DNA from: Telmatospirillum sp.
Lineage (GTDB): Bacteria; Pseudomonadota; Alphaproteobacteria; CACIAM-22H2
DNA: 64,000 bases
Direction: 5' to 3'
Assembly (NCBI GenBank): GCA_020248985.1
Contig: JADCGL010000022.1
Coordinates: 1-64,000, forward strand
Below, one piece after another: positions 17,259 through 24,826 of this stretch. The position numbers and the translations under genes are program-made. The notes under the pieces were generated by a model. The model saw only the letters and a list, made by a program, of their open reading frames with translations, was not told where the DNA came from and searched no databases. How positions within the stretch are numbered: position 1 is the stretch's first letter; each line of letters begins with the position of its first letter.

Positions 17259-17520
17259 TTCAGCCCCCCGCGCAACAGGCGCGCATAACCGCTTCGGCAT
17301 ACCCAATCGTTGGCACCTTATGCGAGATCGAAGGCCGCTGCCAACATGCATATTGCGGCGCAGTCCTCAGGATAAGGCCCGTAAATACCTTCACATTTCG
17401 GCTTCGTGACACTGTCGGGTCCGCCCGATGGCAATCCCTTGATTTCTTGCCCCCGGCAGCACGCTCCATATAGTCTCGGACGGGCGCAGCACGCGCAGGA
17501 CTGACGAAAAGGCCGAAAGA

Positions 17521-20211
17521 ATGCCGACACGTTCCGGAGATGGGCTCGAGCGTTCGATCTATCGCTTCGTCGTGCGATTTTCGCTGAAGGACACGATCTT
17601 CATCTGCGCACTCGTCGCCCTTGCGCAGGTCTTCTACTACATCTCGCTCGACCTGCCCAAAAACATCATGAACCAGGGCATCCAGGGCAAAGGCGTTGCC
17701 TTCCCGGTCGACATTGCGGGTCTCGGCCTGCTGTCGCTCGACCAAGTCGGCTATCTGATGTGGTTGTGTTTTCTGTTCTTGCTCGCCGTCCTAGTCAATG
17801 GGGGCCTCAAGCAGTTCGTCAACTCGCTCAAAGGCAAACTCGGCGAACGGCTGCTGCGCCGCCTGCGCTATCTTCTGATGGCGCGCATCCTGCGCTTTCC
17901 CGTGGCGCATTTTCGCAAGACTTCGTCGGGCGAGCTGATCCCCATGCTGACGGCCGAGGTCGAGCAGATCGGCGGCTTCATGGGCGATGCGTTCGTGCAG
18001 CCTTTGATGCAGGCGGGCATGCTGCTGACGATCGCGATCTTCCTGTTCGCCCAGAATCCGATCATGGGATTTGCCGCGATCTCGCTGTTTCCGATCCAGG
18101 CCTACATCGTGCCGGTGCTGCAGAAGCGCGTCAAAGAACTCGGCAAGGAGCGCGTCAAGACGGTGCGCAAGATCTCGGAGCGCATCGGAGAAACGGTCGG
18201 CGGCATCCAGGAAGTGCGCACGCTCGGCACGGCCGCATGGGAACGTGCGGACTATACCGAGCGTTTCGGGACCGTCTACCGCATCCGTTTTGCGATCTAC
18301 CAGCGCAAGTCGCTGGTCAAATTCATCAACAACACGCTGAACCAATGCGCGCCGCTGATGTTCTACGCGATCGGCGGCTATCTCGTGATTCACGGCTCGC
18401 TCAGCGTGGGTGCGCTCGTGGCAGCCCTGTCCGCGCACAAAGACATGACGGCTCCGTGGAAAGAGCTGCTCGACTACTACCAGCAGGCGCAGGACGCGCA
18501 GCAGAAATACGAGCAGGTCGTCGAGCAGTTCCAACCCGACAATCTGCTGCCCGCAGGCCTGCATGCACCTGCCGAAGCGCCGGCAAAGCCCTTCGACGGG
18601 CCGATCGTGGCGAACGCCCTTACCGTGCAGGAAGACGCCCAGACCAAGCTCCTCGAGGGGGTGAGTTTCGAGCTCCCGCTCGGCACGCATGTGGCCCTGG
18701 TCGGACCGTCGGGCGGCGGACGCGAAGCTCTGGCGATGACGCTCGCGCGCCTGTACCAACCCACCAGCGGTAGCTTGCGCATCGGCAGTCGCGACATGGC
18801 GCAGATATCGGACGCCGATCTCGGTGCGCGCATGGGCTATGTCGGTCCCAACGCCTACGTGTTCTCGGCAAGCTTGCGCGACAATCTCGCCTACGGGCTG
18901 CGCCAGCGCGTGCTCGCACCGCACGAAGACGCCGCACGCGAGAGGCTGCTCGTCGAAGCTGCTCGGGCGGGCAATCTGCCGCTCGATGTGGAAGCGCAAT
19001 GGATCGACTACGCAGCGGCAGGCGCTGCCGACGCGGCCGACTTCGACCGTGTTGCGACTGAGGTTTTGGCCAAGGTCGATCTTGCCGAAGACGTGTTTCT
19101 GCTGGGCTTGCGCGGACAGATCGATCCTGTGCGCCGCAAGAACGTGGCCGATGCAATCTTGACCGCGCGCGCTGCATTCCGTCAGCGCCTGACGGGTGCG
19201 CAAGCGGACCCTGCCTTGAAAGGTCTCGTCGAAACATTCGATCCCGAGCGCTACAACGACAACGCCACCTTGGGCGAGAATCTGCTGTTCGGCACGGCGC
19301 TGGACGCAAGCCTTGCCGGCGATGCGCTGGCGGCCCAACCCGATTTCCGGCGCATTTTGGACGAAACGGGCCTTGGGGCCGAGTTGCCGATCATGGGCCG
19401 CAAAGTCGCCGAAACCATGGTCGAACTCTTCGCCGATCTGCCGGCGGGACATGAGTTTTTCGACCGTTTCAGCTTCATCGCCGCCGACGATCTGCCGGCT
19501 TTCCAGACGGTGCTCGCGCGCACGGTGCCGCTTGCCGACGGCAGCCTGCCCGCCGACATCAGCACCGAGGACCGCGCACGCCTCGCGAGCCTGCCGCTGA
19601 AGCTCGTCGATGCGCGCCATCGCTTGGGCTTGATCGACAAAGCGTTCAAAGAGCGCGCCCTCGTGGCACGCAAGGCTCTGCGCGAAAAACTGCCCGAAAA
19701 ACTTCGCGCGAAAATCGCGTTTTTCGACCCCGACATCTACAACGCGGCCGCCTCGATCCAGGACAACATCCTGTTCGGGCGCATCGCCTACGGCCAGGCC
19801 AAAGCGCAGGCAAGCGTCGGGGCAGCCATCCGCGAGGTGCTCGAAGCTTTGGGCTTGCGCGAGCGCGTGTTCGAAATCGGCCTCGATTTCCAGGTCGGCG
19901 TGGCGGGCGGGCGCCTTTCGGCGCCGCAGCGCCAGAAGCTCGCGATCGCACGCGCTCTCGCAAAACGGCCGGAATTGCTGGTGCTCAACGACGCGGTCGC
20001 GGTGCTCGACCGCACCGGGCAAGCGCGCCTGCTCGAGAGCTTGGTTGCCGCCGCCGACGGAACCACGCTCGTGTGGGCCACGCAAGATACGGCAAGTGCC
20101 GCGCGCTTCGCTCGCGTGATGGTGTTTGCCGAAGGCCGTCTCGTCCAGGACGGTACTTACGCCGATCTCGTCGCGCGCGACGGCACGCTCAAGGAGTTGG
20201 TGGCCGCCTAG
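17521..20211 (+). CDS. ABC-transporter-like protein with degenerate, expanded nucleotide-binding domain
   Basis: 896 residues versus ~590 for ordinary half-transporters. Residues ~20-330 form an ABC exporter membrane domain with helices near 24-42, 78-95, 160-180 and 275-300. The NBD from ~365 is intact in outline but its catalytic residues are changed. Walker A at 395-402 is GPSGGGRE, with Arg401 where Lys is needed. The signature at 799-803 is LSAPQ, not LSGGQ. Walker B is LLVLNDAVAVLD at 819-830, with Asn and Asp for Asp and Glu. The H-loop histidine is absent (VWATQD, 851-856). About 340 residues are inserted between the Q-loop region and the signature. They contain two related segments, ~547-592 and ~712-754, each ending F-D-P-x-x-Y-N...[ED]-N-[LI]-L-F-G. 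ATP hydrolysis is doubtful. It is followed closely by cNMP-binding and methyltransferase genes. Confidence 0.85.
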   Translation: MPTRSGDGLERSIYRFVVRFSLKDTIFICALVALAQVFYYISLDLPKNIMNQGIQGKGVAFPVDIAGLGLLSLDQVGYLMWLCFLFLLAVLVNGGLKQFVNSLKGKLGERLLRRLRYLLMARILRFPVAHFRKTSSGELIPMLTAEVEQIGGFMGDAFVQPLMQAGMLLTIAIFLFAQNPIMGFAAISLFPIQAYIVPVLQKRVKELGKERVKTVRKISERIGETVGGIQEVRTLGTAAWERADYTERFGTVYRIRFAIYQRKSLVKFINNTLNQCAPLMFYAIGGYLVIHGSLSVGALVAALSAHKDMTAPWKELLDYYQQAQDAQQKYEQVVEQFQPDNLLPAGLHAPAEAPAKPFDGPIVANALTVQEDAQTKLLEGVSFELPLGTHVALVGPSGGGREALAMTLARLYQPTSGSLRIGSRDMAQISDADLGARMGYVGPNAYVFSASLRDNLAYGLRQRVLAPHEDAARERLLVEAARAGNLPLDVEAQWIDYAAAGAADAADFDRVATEVLAKVDLAEDVFLLGLRGQIDPVRRKNVADAILTARAAFRQRLTGAQADPALKGLVETFDPERYNDNATLGENLLFGTALDASLAGDALAAQPDFRRILDETGLGAELPIMGRKVAETMVELFADLPAGHEFFDRFSFIAADDLPAFQTVLARTVPLADGSLPADISTEDRARLASLPLKLVDARHRLGLIDKAFKERALVARKALREKLPEKLRAKIAFFDPDIYNAAASIQDNILFGRIAYGQAKAQASVGAAIREVLEALGLRERVFEIGLDFQVGVAGGRLSAPQRQKLAIARALAKRPELLVLNDAVAVLDRTGQARLLESLVAAADGTTLVWATQDTASAARFARVMVFAEGRLVQDGTYADLVARDGTLKELVAA

Positions 20212-20240
20212 CTCAGGCCGCCCGCACAAGGAACGAAACG

Positions 20241-20699
20241 ATGTCGCTCAAAGAAGAAACCGAGGCCCTGCGGCGCATTCCGCTGTTCCAGAATCTGGAC
20301 CCGGCGAAGCTCAAGCTGCTGGCCTTCATGAGCCAACGCCTGACCTTCGAGCCGGGCCAAGCGGTGTTCGCGCAAGGCGATCCGGGCGACGCCGCCTATA
20401 TCGTACTCGAGGGCGAAGCGGTCGTTTCGATCGACACGCCCAATGCGCGCATCGACATCGCACGGCTTGCGCGCAACGAAATCGTGGGCGAAATCGCGAT
20501 CCTGTGCGACGTGCCGCGCACCGCGCACGTGACGGCGGCCGGCGACAAGCCGCTTATCTGCCTCAAAATCGAAAAGAACGACTTCATCGGCATGCTGACC
20601 GAGTTTCCGAACATGGCGGTCGAAATCATGCGCGAACTGGCACGCCGCATCGTCAATACGAACCAGCAGCTGCGCCAGGCTGTTGCCGCCAAAGGCTGA
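20241..20699 (+). CDS. Cyclic-nucleotide-binding-domain protein
   Basis: 152 residues, essentially one cNMP-binding domain. LFQNLDPAKLKLLAFMSQRL and FEPGQAVFAQGDPGDAAYIVLEGE lead to the phosphate-binding cassette VGEIAILCDVPRTAHV, with the expected G-E, R and T/A residues at about 91-106. A C-terminal amphipathic helix (NMAVEIMRELARRIVNTNQQLRQ) could dimerise. There is no DNA-binding helix-turn-helix, so it is not a CRP-type regulator; it probably acts as a sensor on a protein partner. AAGGAACGAAACG precedes the ATG, 30 bases after the ABC-like gene, and the pairing suggests that it regulates that protein. Confidence 0.87.
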   Translation: MSLKEETEALRRIPLFQNLDPAKLKLLAFMSQRLTFEPGQAVFAQGDPGDAAYIVLEGEAVVSIDTPNARIDIARLARNEIVGEIAILCDVPRTAHVTAAGDKPLICLKIEKNDFIGMLTEFPNMAVEIMRELARRIVNTNQQLRQAVAAKG

Positions 20700-20702
20700 A
20701 CA

Positions 20703-21188
20703 ATGAGCCGTCTCGACAGTTTCATCCGCCGCCTGCAGGCGCAGCGTATCGGCCTCGACTGGGCCTGTGCGGAGCTTGGGCCCGGCTTTGTGCTCGAACT
20801 CGGGCTCGGCAATGGGCGCACCTACGACCATCTGCGCAGCCGGCTGGGGAGTGCACGCGAAATCCATGCCTTCGACCGCGCGGTCGCAGCCCACCCGGAT
20901 TGCGTACCGCCGGCCGACCATCTGCATCTGGGCGACATTCGGAATACGCTGCCGGAATTCGCCGACAGGTATCCGCACCGCACGGCGCTCGTGCATTCCG
21001 ATGCCGGCTCAGGCGTTGCGACCGAAACGGCGGCGCTTGCCGCCTTCATTGCACGCCATCTGCCTGCGATCTTGGCGCCGAACGGGCTCGTGGTCGCCGA
21101 CCAGCCGATGCCGAGCGACGCGCTTGCCGAATTGCCGCCGCCGGCGGGCATCAATCCGGGGCGCTACTTTTTCTATCGTCTGCGCTAG
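20703..21188 (+). CDS. Small class I SAM-dependent methyltransferase (PF12692-like)
   Basis: 161 residues. GFVLELGLGNGRTYDHLRSRL is the SAM-binding motif I (E-L-G-L-G-N-G-R), then IHAFDR holds the acidic residue that binds the ribose. TALVHSDAGSG and LAPNGLVVADQPM are motifs III-IV. Short length and the L-G-N-G-R-T-Y-D-H-L pattern match the small uncharacterised methyltransferase family PF12692. Only three bases separate it from the cNMP-binding gene, so the three genes from 17521 form one transcript. Its stop overlaps tail to tail with the xthA stop. Confidence 0.8.
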   Translation: MSRLDSFIRRLQAQRIGLDWACAELGPGFVLELGLGNGRTYDHLRSRLGSAREIHAFDRAVAAHPDCVPPADHLHLGDIRNTLPEFADRYPHRTALVHSDAGSGVATETAALAAFIARHLPAILAPNGLVVADQPMPSDALAELPPPAGINPGRYFFYRLR

Positions 21189-22036
21189 GGCGCAAAATCG
21201 ATCGCGACGGGAACGTGGTCGGACGGCTGCGTCCAGTCGCGGGCGCCGCGCAGAATGTGGAACGCTTTGATCTTGGGCGCGAGATCCAGCGTGACCCAGA
21301 TATGGTCGAGACGGCGGCCGCGATCAGACTTGCGCCAGTCGCCGTTGCGATAGCTCCACCACGTATAGAGGCGCTGCGGCTCGGGATGGCGTGCGCGCGC
21401 CACATCGACCCAGCCGCCCGCCTCGCGCATGCCGCCGAGCGCTGCGACTTCGACCGGCGTGTGGCTCACCACGTCGAGAAGCTGCTTGTGGCTCCACACA
21501 TCGGTTTCGCACGGGGCGATGTTGAGATCGCCCACGAGGATCGCGGGGCCCTTGCGGCCGCGCTTTTTCCAAACGGCCGTCTGGGCGGCGACGAAATCGA
21601 GCTTGTGCTTGAACTTGTCGTTGGCGGCCGGATCGGGCACGTCGCCGCCGGCCGGCACATAGACATTGTGGAGCGCAATGCCGCCCGGCAGTTCGGCCGA
21701 GGCGTGGCGGCAATCCTCGCGCCCGCAATGGTGCAACGGGGCGGGCTCGGCGATCGGAACGCGCGACAGGATCGCCACCCCGTTGTAGCTCTTCATGCCG
21801 TGCGCGTAGCGATGGGTGAAACCGAGTTCGGCAAGCCCGTCATGCGGGAACTGGTCGTCCGGACACTTGGTTTCCTGCAGGCACAGAATGTCCGGCCGCG
21901 CTTGCGCCACCAGCTTGGCGACGAGGGCCAAGCGCAAACGCACCGAGTTGATGTTCCAGGTGACCAGCCGCAAGGCGCCGCGCGCGGGCTTCGGCAACGG
22001 GTCGGTTTCGACGTACGGGGAAGGTGCTTCGCTCAT
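21185..22036 (-). CDS. xthA: Exodeoxyribonuclease III / AP endonuclease
   Basis: 283 residues from ATG 22036. Endonuclease/exonuclease/phosphatase fold with all ExoIII landmarks: LRLVTWNINSVRLRL (metal-site Asn), ILCLQETKCPD (catalytic Glu), HNVYVPAGGD (Tyr), ILVGDLNIAPCETDVW (D-x-N), RLDHIWVT and the terminal PSDHVPVAIDF (catalytic Asp-His). It incises DNA at abasic sites and trims 3' blocked ends in base-excision repair. A TTG 13 codons upstream is in frame, but the ATG gives the family-typical N-terminus. The stop overlaps that of the methyltransferase. Thirty-eight bases upstream lies the strong minus-strand terminator of the candidate small RNA. Confidence 0.93.
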   Translation of the reverse strand: MSEAPSPYVETDPLPKPARGALRLVTWNINSVRLRLALVAKLVAQARPDILCLQETKCPDDQFPHDGLAELGFTHRYAHGMKSYNGVAILSRVPIAEPAPLHHCGREDCRHASAELPGGIALHNVYVPAGGDVPDPAANDKFKHKLDFVAAQTAVWKKRGRKGPAILVGDLNIAPCETDVWSHKQLLDVVSHTPVEVAALGGMREAGGWVDVARARHPEPQRLYTWWSYRNGDWRKSDRGRRLDHIWVTLDLAPKIKAFHILRGARDWTQPSDHVPVAIDFAP

Positions 22037-22073
22037 CCGCCCCCTATAGCCGAGATTCGAAAAATTCGGGCTC

Positions 22074-22190
22074 AAAAAGGGAGACGCCCGAATGGAGGGG
22101 GTCCATTCGGGCGTCAGGCTCCTAGGGGAAGGAGCGTGTCGGGCCGCCAGGGGAGACGGCCCAGACGACGACCCGGGGGCGGATCGTCAC
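22074..22190 (-). ncRNA. Candidate small RNA: tandem hairpins with C-rich loops ending in a terminator
   Basis: Read on the minus strand, this stretch folds into four hairpins in a row. First is GACGA...TCGTC (22164-22188). Next is GGGCCG-TCTCCCCTGG-CGGCCC (22141-22162), then GCTCCT-TCCCCT-AGGAGC (22118-22135). Last is a 14-base perfect stem, GACGCCCGAATGGA-CCCCC and its complement (22083-22115), followed by TCCCTTTTT, i.e. a rho-independent terminator. The loops are C-rich (TCTCCCCT, TCCCCT, CCCCC), complementary to Shine-Dalgarno sequences. That design is known in alphaproteobacterial trans-acting sRNAs, though I cannot assign a named family. A possible promoter is TTGTTG-17 bases-CATTTG near 22195-22225. 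The plausible alternative is that it is only the terminator of the C26 gene plus xthA leader structure. Confidence 0.5.
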
Positions 22191-22261
22191 TCTTTGCAAA
22201 TGGCCCCGCCCCTTCGATTCAACAAGAGGGCGGTGCTGAAATAATTGTCAAAACACGGTAT

Positions 22262-23005
22262 TCAAACACCGTTTTCGACGATTCGGCCGAATTCGGCGAA
22301 AATAGCGGCCGAAAACGGATCAGTTTTGACATGCCATTCGGGATGCCATTGCAGGCCGAGGGCAAATCCGGGGCCGCCGGTCCAGCGCACGGCCTCGATC
22401 GTTCCGTCTTCGTGCGTGGCTTCGACGGCCAATCCGTCCGCCAGCCGGTCGATCGCCTGGCCGTGCAGCGAGTTCACGAACGCCCGCCCGTCGCCGCCGT
22501 TCAATCGATGCAGGAAGCCGCCGGGTGCGAGATCGACCCAATGGCGGTGCGCATAGCGCGCGTCCATGTCGTCGCTGTCGGGGGCGCGATGGTCGACACG
22601 GCCAGGCAGTTCCTGGACATGCTGGTGCAGGCTGCCGCCCAGCGCGACGTTGAGTTCCTGGTGGCCGCGGCATAGGCCCAGCACGGGCAGCCCGCGCGCC
22701 ACGGCCATACGCAGCAGCGGCAAGGTGGTCGCGTCGCGCGCCGGGTCGTGCAGCGTGCCGGGGCGCGACCGGCCGCCATATTCGCCGGGCTCCACGTTGG
22801 AGGGGCTGCCGGTCATCACCAGCCCGTCGAGGCGCTGCAAGAGGGCCGCGATGTTCTGGGCGGGGCCGATGGCGGGCAACAGCACCGGCACAGCCCCGAT
22901 GCCGGCGACCACCGCCTCGACATACTGCGCGCGCACGATGTGCTGCAGGCCGCGCGGTCCCTGCTGCAGGCAGGCACTGATACCGATGACGGGAGGTTTC
23001 TTCAT
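22262..23005 (-). CDS. Class C26 gamma-glutamyl-amide hydrolase (PuuD-like amidotransferase)
   Basis: 247 residues from ATG 23005 (MKKPPVIGISACL). Class I glutamine-amidotransferase fold: LVMTGSPSNVEPGEYGG (the PuuD-type N-P/S-x-Y loop), the nucleophile elbow VLGLCRGHQELNVALGGSLHQ with catalytic Cys, and FALGLQWHPEWH with the catalytic His-x-Glu. PuuD hydrolyses gamma-glutamyl-gamma-aminobutyrate in putrescine breakdown; other members cleave different gamma-glutamyl amides. No puuA, puuB or puuC genes lie nearby, so the substrate is uncertain. Divergent from the baeRF-like gene. Confidence 0.88.
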   Translation of the reverse strand: MKKPPVIGISACLQQGPRGLQHIVRAQYVEAVVAGIGAVPVLLPAIGPAQNIAALLQRLDGLVMTGSPSNVEPGEYGGRSRPGTLHDPARDATTLPLLRMAVARGLPVLGLCRGHQELNVALGGSLHQHVQELPGRVDHRAPDSDDMDARYAHRHWVDLAPGGFLHRLNGGDGRAFVNSLHGQAIDRLADGLAVEATHEDGTIEAVRWTGGPGFALGLQWHPEWHVKTDPFSAAIFAEFGRIVENGV

Positions 23006-23126
23006 GGTTCCAACCGCTAGCATACCGCCCGGATTCGCGCAAAAACGCCGATTGATCCTGCGCAAAGCATCGGCCTTGGCCGCTCTGGTAGATTGCCCTT
23101 CTCAATCGAACAGGGGGCATCGATCC

Positions 23127-23522
23127 ATGAATCATTTCCACGCGGCCGTCTGGCTCGACCATGCGCACGCCAAGATCTTCCATTTCGATGCGCATGCATT
23201 CGAAGCCAAGAACGTCAAATCCACGCATGCGGACGCACATCTGCATCACAAGTCGGGGGCTGTCGGCGCCGGCCACGCCGCCGAGGATCCCAAATACTAT
23301 GCGAGCGTGGCAACGGCACTTGCCGACGCGCAAGAAATCCTCGTGACCGGCCCCGGCAACGCCAAAACCGTGTTCGGGAAGTACCTCGCCGACCACAATC
23401 CCGCCCTTGCCAAACGCATCGTCGAAACAACGTCGAGCGACCATCCGAGCGACGGCGAAATCGTCGCGATGGCACGCAAGCACTTCAAAATCATCGACCG
23501 CACGACGCCGCAGCGCGCCTGA
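23127..23522 (+). CDS. baeRF-like / eRF1-domain 'translational machinery' protein
   Basis: 131 residues. FHAAVWLDHAHAKIFHF resembles the first strand of bacterial eRF1-domain-like proteins, and AQEILVTGPGNAKTVFGKYLADHNPAL followed by ETTSSDHPSDGEIVAMARKHF matches the small host-attachment/baeRF group annotated as translational machinery proteins. The histidine-rich stretch HADAHLHHKSGAVGAGH (~37-53) is notable. In related families these domains resemble the peptidyl-tRNA-release domain of eRF1/Pelota; a ribosome-rescue role is possible but unproven for this short form. The chosen ATG follows an AGGGGGCATCGATCC spacer. A perfect terminator hairpin follows the stop. Confidence 0.72.
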   Translation: MNHFHAAVWLDHAHAKIFHFDAHAFEAKNVKSTHADAHLHHKSGAVGAGHAAEDPKYYASVATALADAQEILVTGPGNAKTVFGKYLADHNPALAKRIVETTSSDHPSDGEIVAMARKHFKIIDRTTPQRA

Positions 23523-23537
23523 ACGGTCCTAAATAGA

Positions 23538-23572
23538 AAGGGCCGACACGGGGTTTCCCCGTGTCGGCCCTT
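23538..23572. terminator. Bidirectional terminator between baeRF-like gene and terC
   Basis: A 16-base perfect inverted repeat, AAGGGCCGACACGGGG-TTT-CCCCGTGTCGGCCCTT, sits 15 bases after the baeRF-like stop and 17 bases before the convergent terC stop. The A/T ends of the stem give short U tracts in both directions, so it can serve both genes. Confidence 0.85.
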
Positions 23573-23589
23573 GTCGTTTCGCGCCGCCC

Positions 23590-24573
23590 TTACTTGGCGT
23601 GGGCGACTTGGCTTTCGCCGCGCGTCTTGTAGAGCGAGTAGAGGATGCCCGACGTGATCATCGTCACGGTCACCGACAGCGACAACCAGGCCGGGAACTT
23701 GCCGATGATGCCGACCAGGAAGATTTTGCAGCCGATGAACACAAGCACGCCCGCCAGCGCGTATTTGAGATAGCGGAAGCGGTGGATCATCGCGGCGAGG
23801 GCAAAATAAAGCGAACGCAAGCCCAGAATCGCGAAGATGTTGGACGTGTAGACGATGAACGGGTCGGTCGTGATCGCGAAGATCGCGGGCACCGAATCGA
23901 CTGCGAAGATCAGATCGACCGCTTCGACCAGCATCAAGCACAAGAACAGCGGTGTGGCCCAGCGCACCATCTTGCCTGTGACGGGATCGGGCTTCTGCAC
24001 GAAGAAATCCTGGCCATGCAGTTCTTCGGTCACGCGCATGCGCTTCTTGAGGAAGTTCAGTACCGGATTTTCGCCGATATTCTCTTCCTTGTCGGCCATG
24101 ATCAGCATCTTCACGCCCGTGAAGACAAGGAACGCGCCGAAGATGTAGAGCACCCAGCTGAATTCCGATACGAGGGCAGCGCCCAACGCGATCATCGTGC
24201 CGCGCATGAAGATCACGCCGATGATGCCCCAGAACAGCACGCGGTGCTGGTATTTGCGGGGCACCGCGAAGTAGGTGAAGATCATCGAAATGGCGAACAC
24301 GTTGTCGAGCGACAGCGACCATTCGACGAAGAAGCCCGTGTAGTACTCGAGCGCCGACTGCTGGCCCATGTACCACCACACCCAGCCGCCGAACGCCATT
24401 GCGAGGGCGAAATAAAAGCCCGAAAGCTTCAAGCTCTCGGCGACTTCGATTTCTTTGTTTTCTTTGTGCAACACGCCGAGGTCGAAGACCAGCAGGGCGA
24501 CGACAATGGTCAAGAAGCCCGCCCACATCCAGATGGGTTTGCCCAAAAATTCATTTGCGACGAGAAAGTCCAT
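23590..24573 (-). CDS. TerC-family integral membrane protein
   Basis: 327 residues from ATG 24573 (MDFLVANEFLG). About eight to nine transmembrane helices. TerC signature residues are visible: the acidic intramembrane sites VEWSLSLDNVFAISMIFTYF (E-x5-D-N) and the second-half EAVDLIFAVDSVPAIFAI (E-x-x-D...D-S-x-P-A). TerC proteins are linked to tellurite resistance and, in Mn-exporting members (Alx/YceF-type), to metal loading of exported proteins. An ATG three codons upstream abuts its ribosome site too closely; GAGGATGGAGCAA before 24573 fits better. The 253-base leader contains a hairpin (CTTACCTT...AAGGTGAG) and a 15-base palindrome, listed separately. Confidence 0.9.
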   Translation of the reverse strand: MDFLVANEFLGKPIWMWAGFLTIVVALLVFDLGVLHKENKEIEVAESLKLSGFYFALAMAFGGWVWWYMGQQSALEYYTGFFVEWSLSLDNVFAISMIFTYFAVPRKYQHRVLFWGIIGVIFMRGTMIALGAALVSEFSWVLYIFGAFLVFTGVKMLIMADKEENIGENPVLNFLKKRMRVTEELHGQDFFVQKPDPVTGKMVRWATPLFLCLMLVEAVDLIFAVDSVPAIFAITTDPFIVYTSNIFAILGLRSLYFALAAMIHRFRYLKYALAGVLVFIGCKIFLVGIIGKFPAWLSLSVTVTMITSGILYSLYKTRGESQVAHAK

Positions 24574-24736
24574 TTGCTCCATCCTCAAAAGGCGCTGCGG
24601 CCGCCGGATGTCCCGGACGCCGTTTGCGCATTCCACCATGTCCCATGGAAGTCCGACATCACGGCGCCAGCGGACCTCACCTTCCCATCGGGACAAAAGG
24701 TAAGACCGGAAAACGCGCCGCCAGAGGAGCCCGGAC

Positions 24737-24751
24737 TGTTGCAGTGCAACA
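24737..24751. promoter_or_regulatory. Perfect palindrome TGTTGCA-G-TGCAACA, possible operator upstream of terC
   Basis: A 15-base dyad in the gap between the orphan gene's stop and terC. TTGCAnTGCAA-type dyads resemble sites bound by PhaR/AniA regulators of polyhydroxyalkanoate metabolism in alphaproteobacteria, but no phasin or PHA gene is present here, so the assignment is only a resemblance. It could equally be a site for another dimeric repressor acting on terC. Confidence 0.35.
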
Positions 24752-24826
24752 AGTGGGGATGCCAGCCGCCCAATGCAAGAGGGGCGGCGAACGATTCAGA
24801 CGGCCGATAAGGCTTTGTTTTCGGCG

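Noticed and set aside
17521-20211. ABC-like gene as a frameshifted pseudogene
   Set aside because: The frame is continuous over 896 codons, the substitutions are conservative and the insertion is repeat-structured, none of which suggests decay.
17791-20229. 812-codon minus-strand frame opposite the ABC-like gene
   Set aside because: Considered as an explanation for the degenerate motifs, but it lacks any domain, while the plus frame keeps an ABC membrane domain and ordered NBD motifs.
21185-22075. Longer exonuclease III starting at TTG 22075
   Set aside because: The added 13 residues lie within the terminator/leader structure and have no family counterpart; the ATG at 22036 fits the family N-terminus.
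24583-24790. yybP-ykoY manganese riboswitch upstream of terC
   Set aside because: This riboswitch often precedes terC-type genes, but I could not find its conserved sequence blocks in the leader, only a simple stem and a palindrome.
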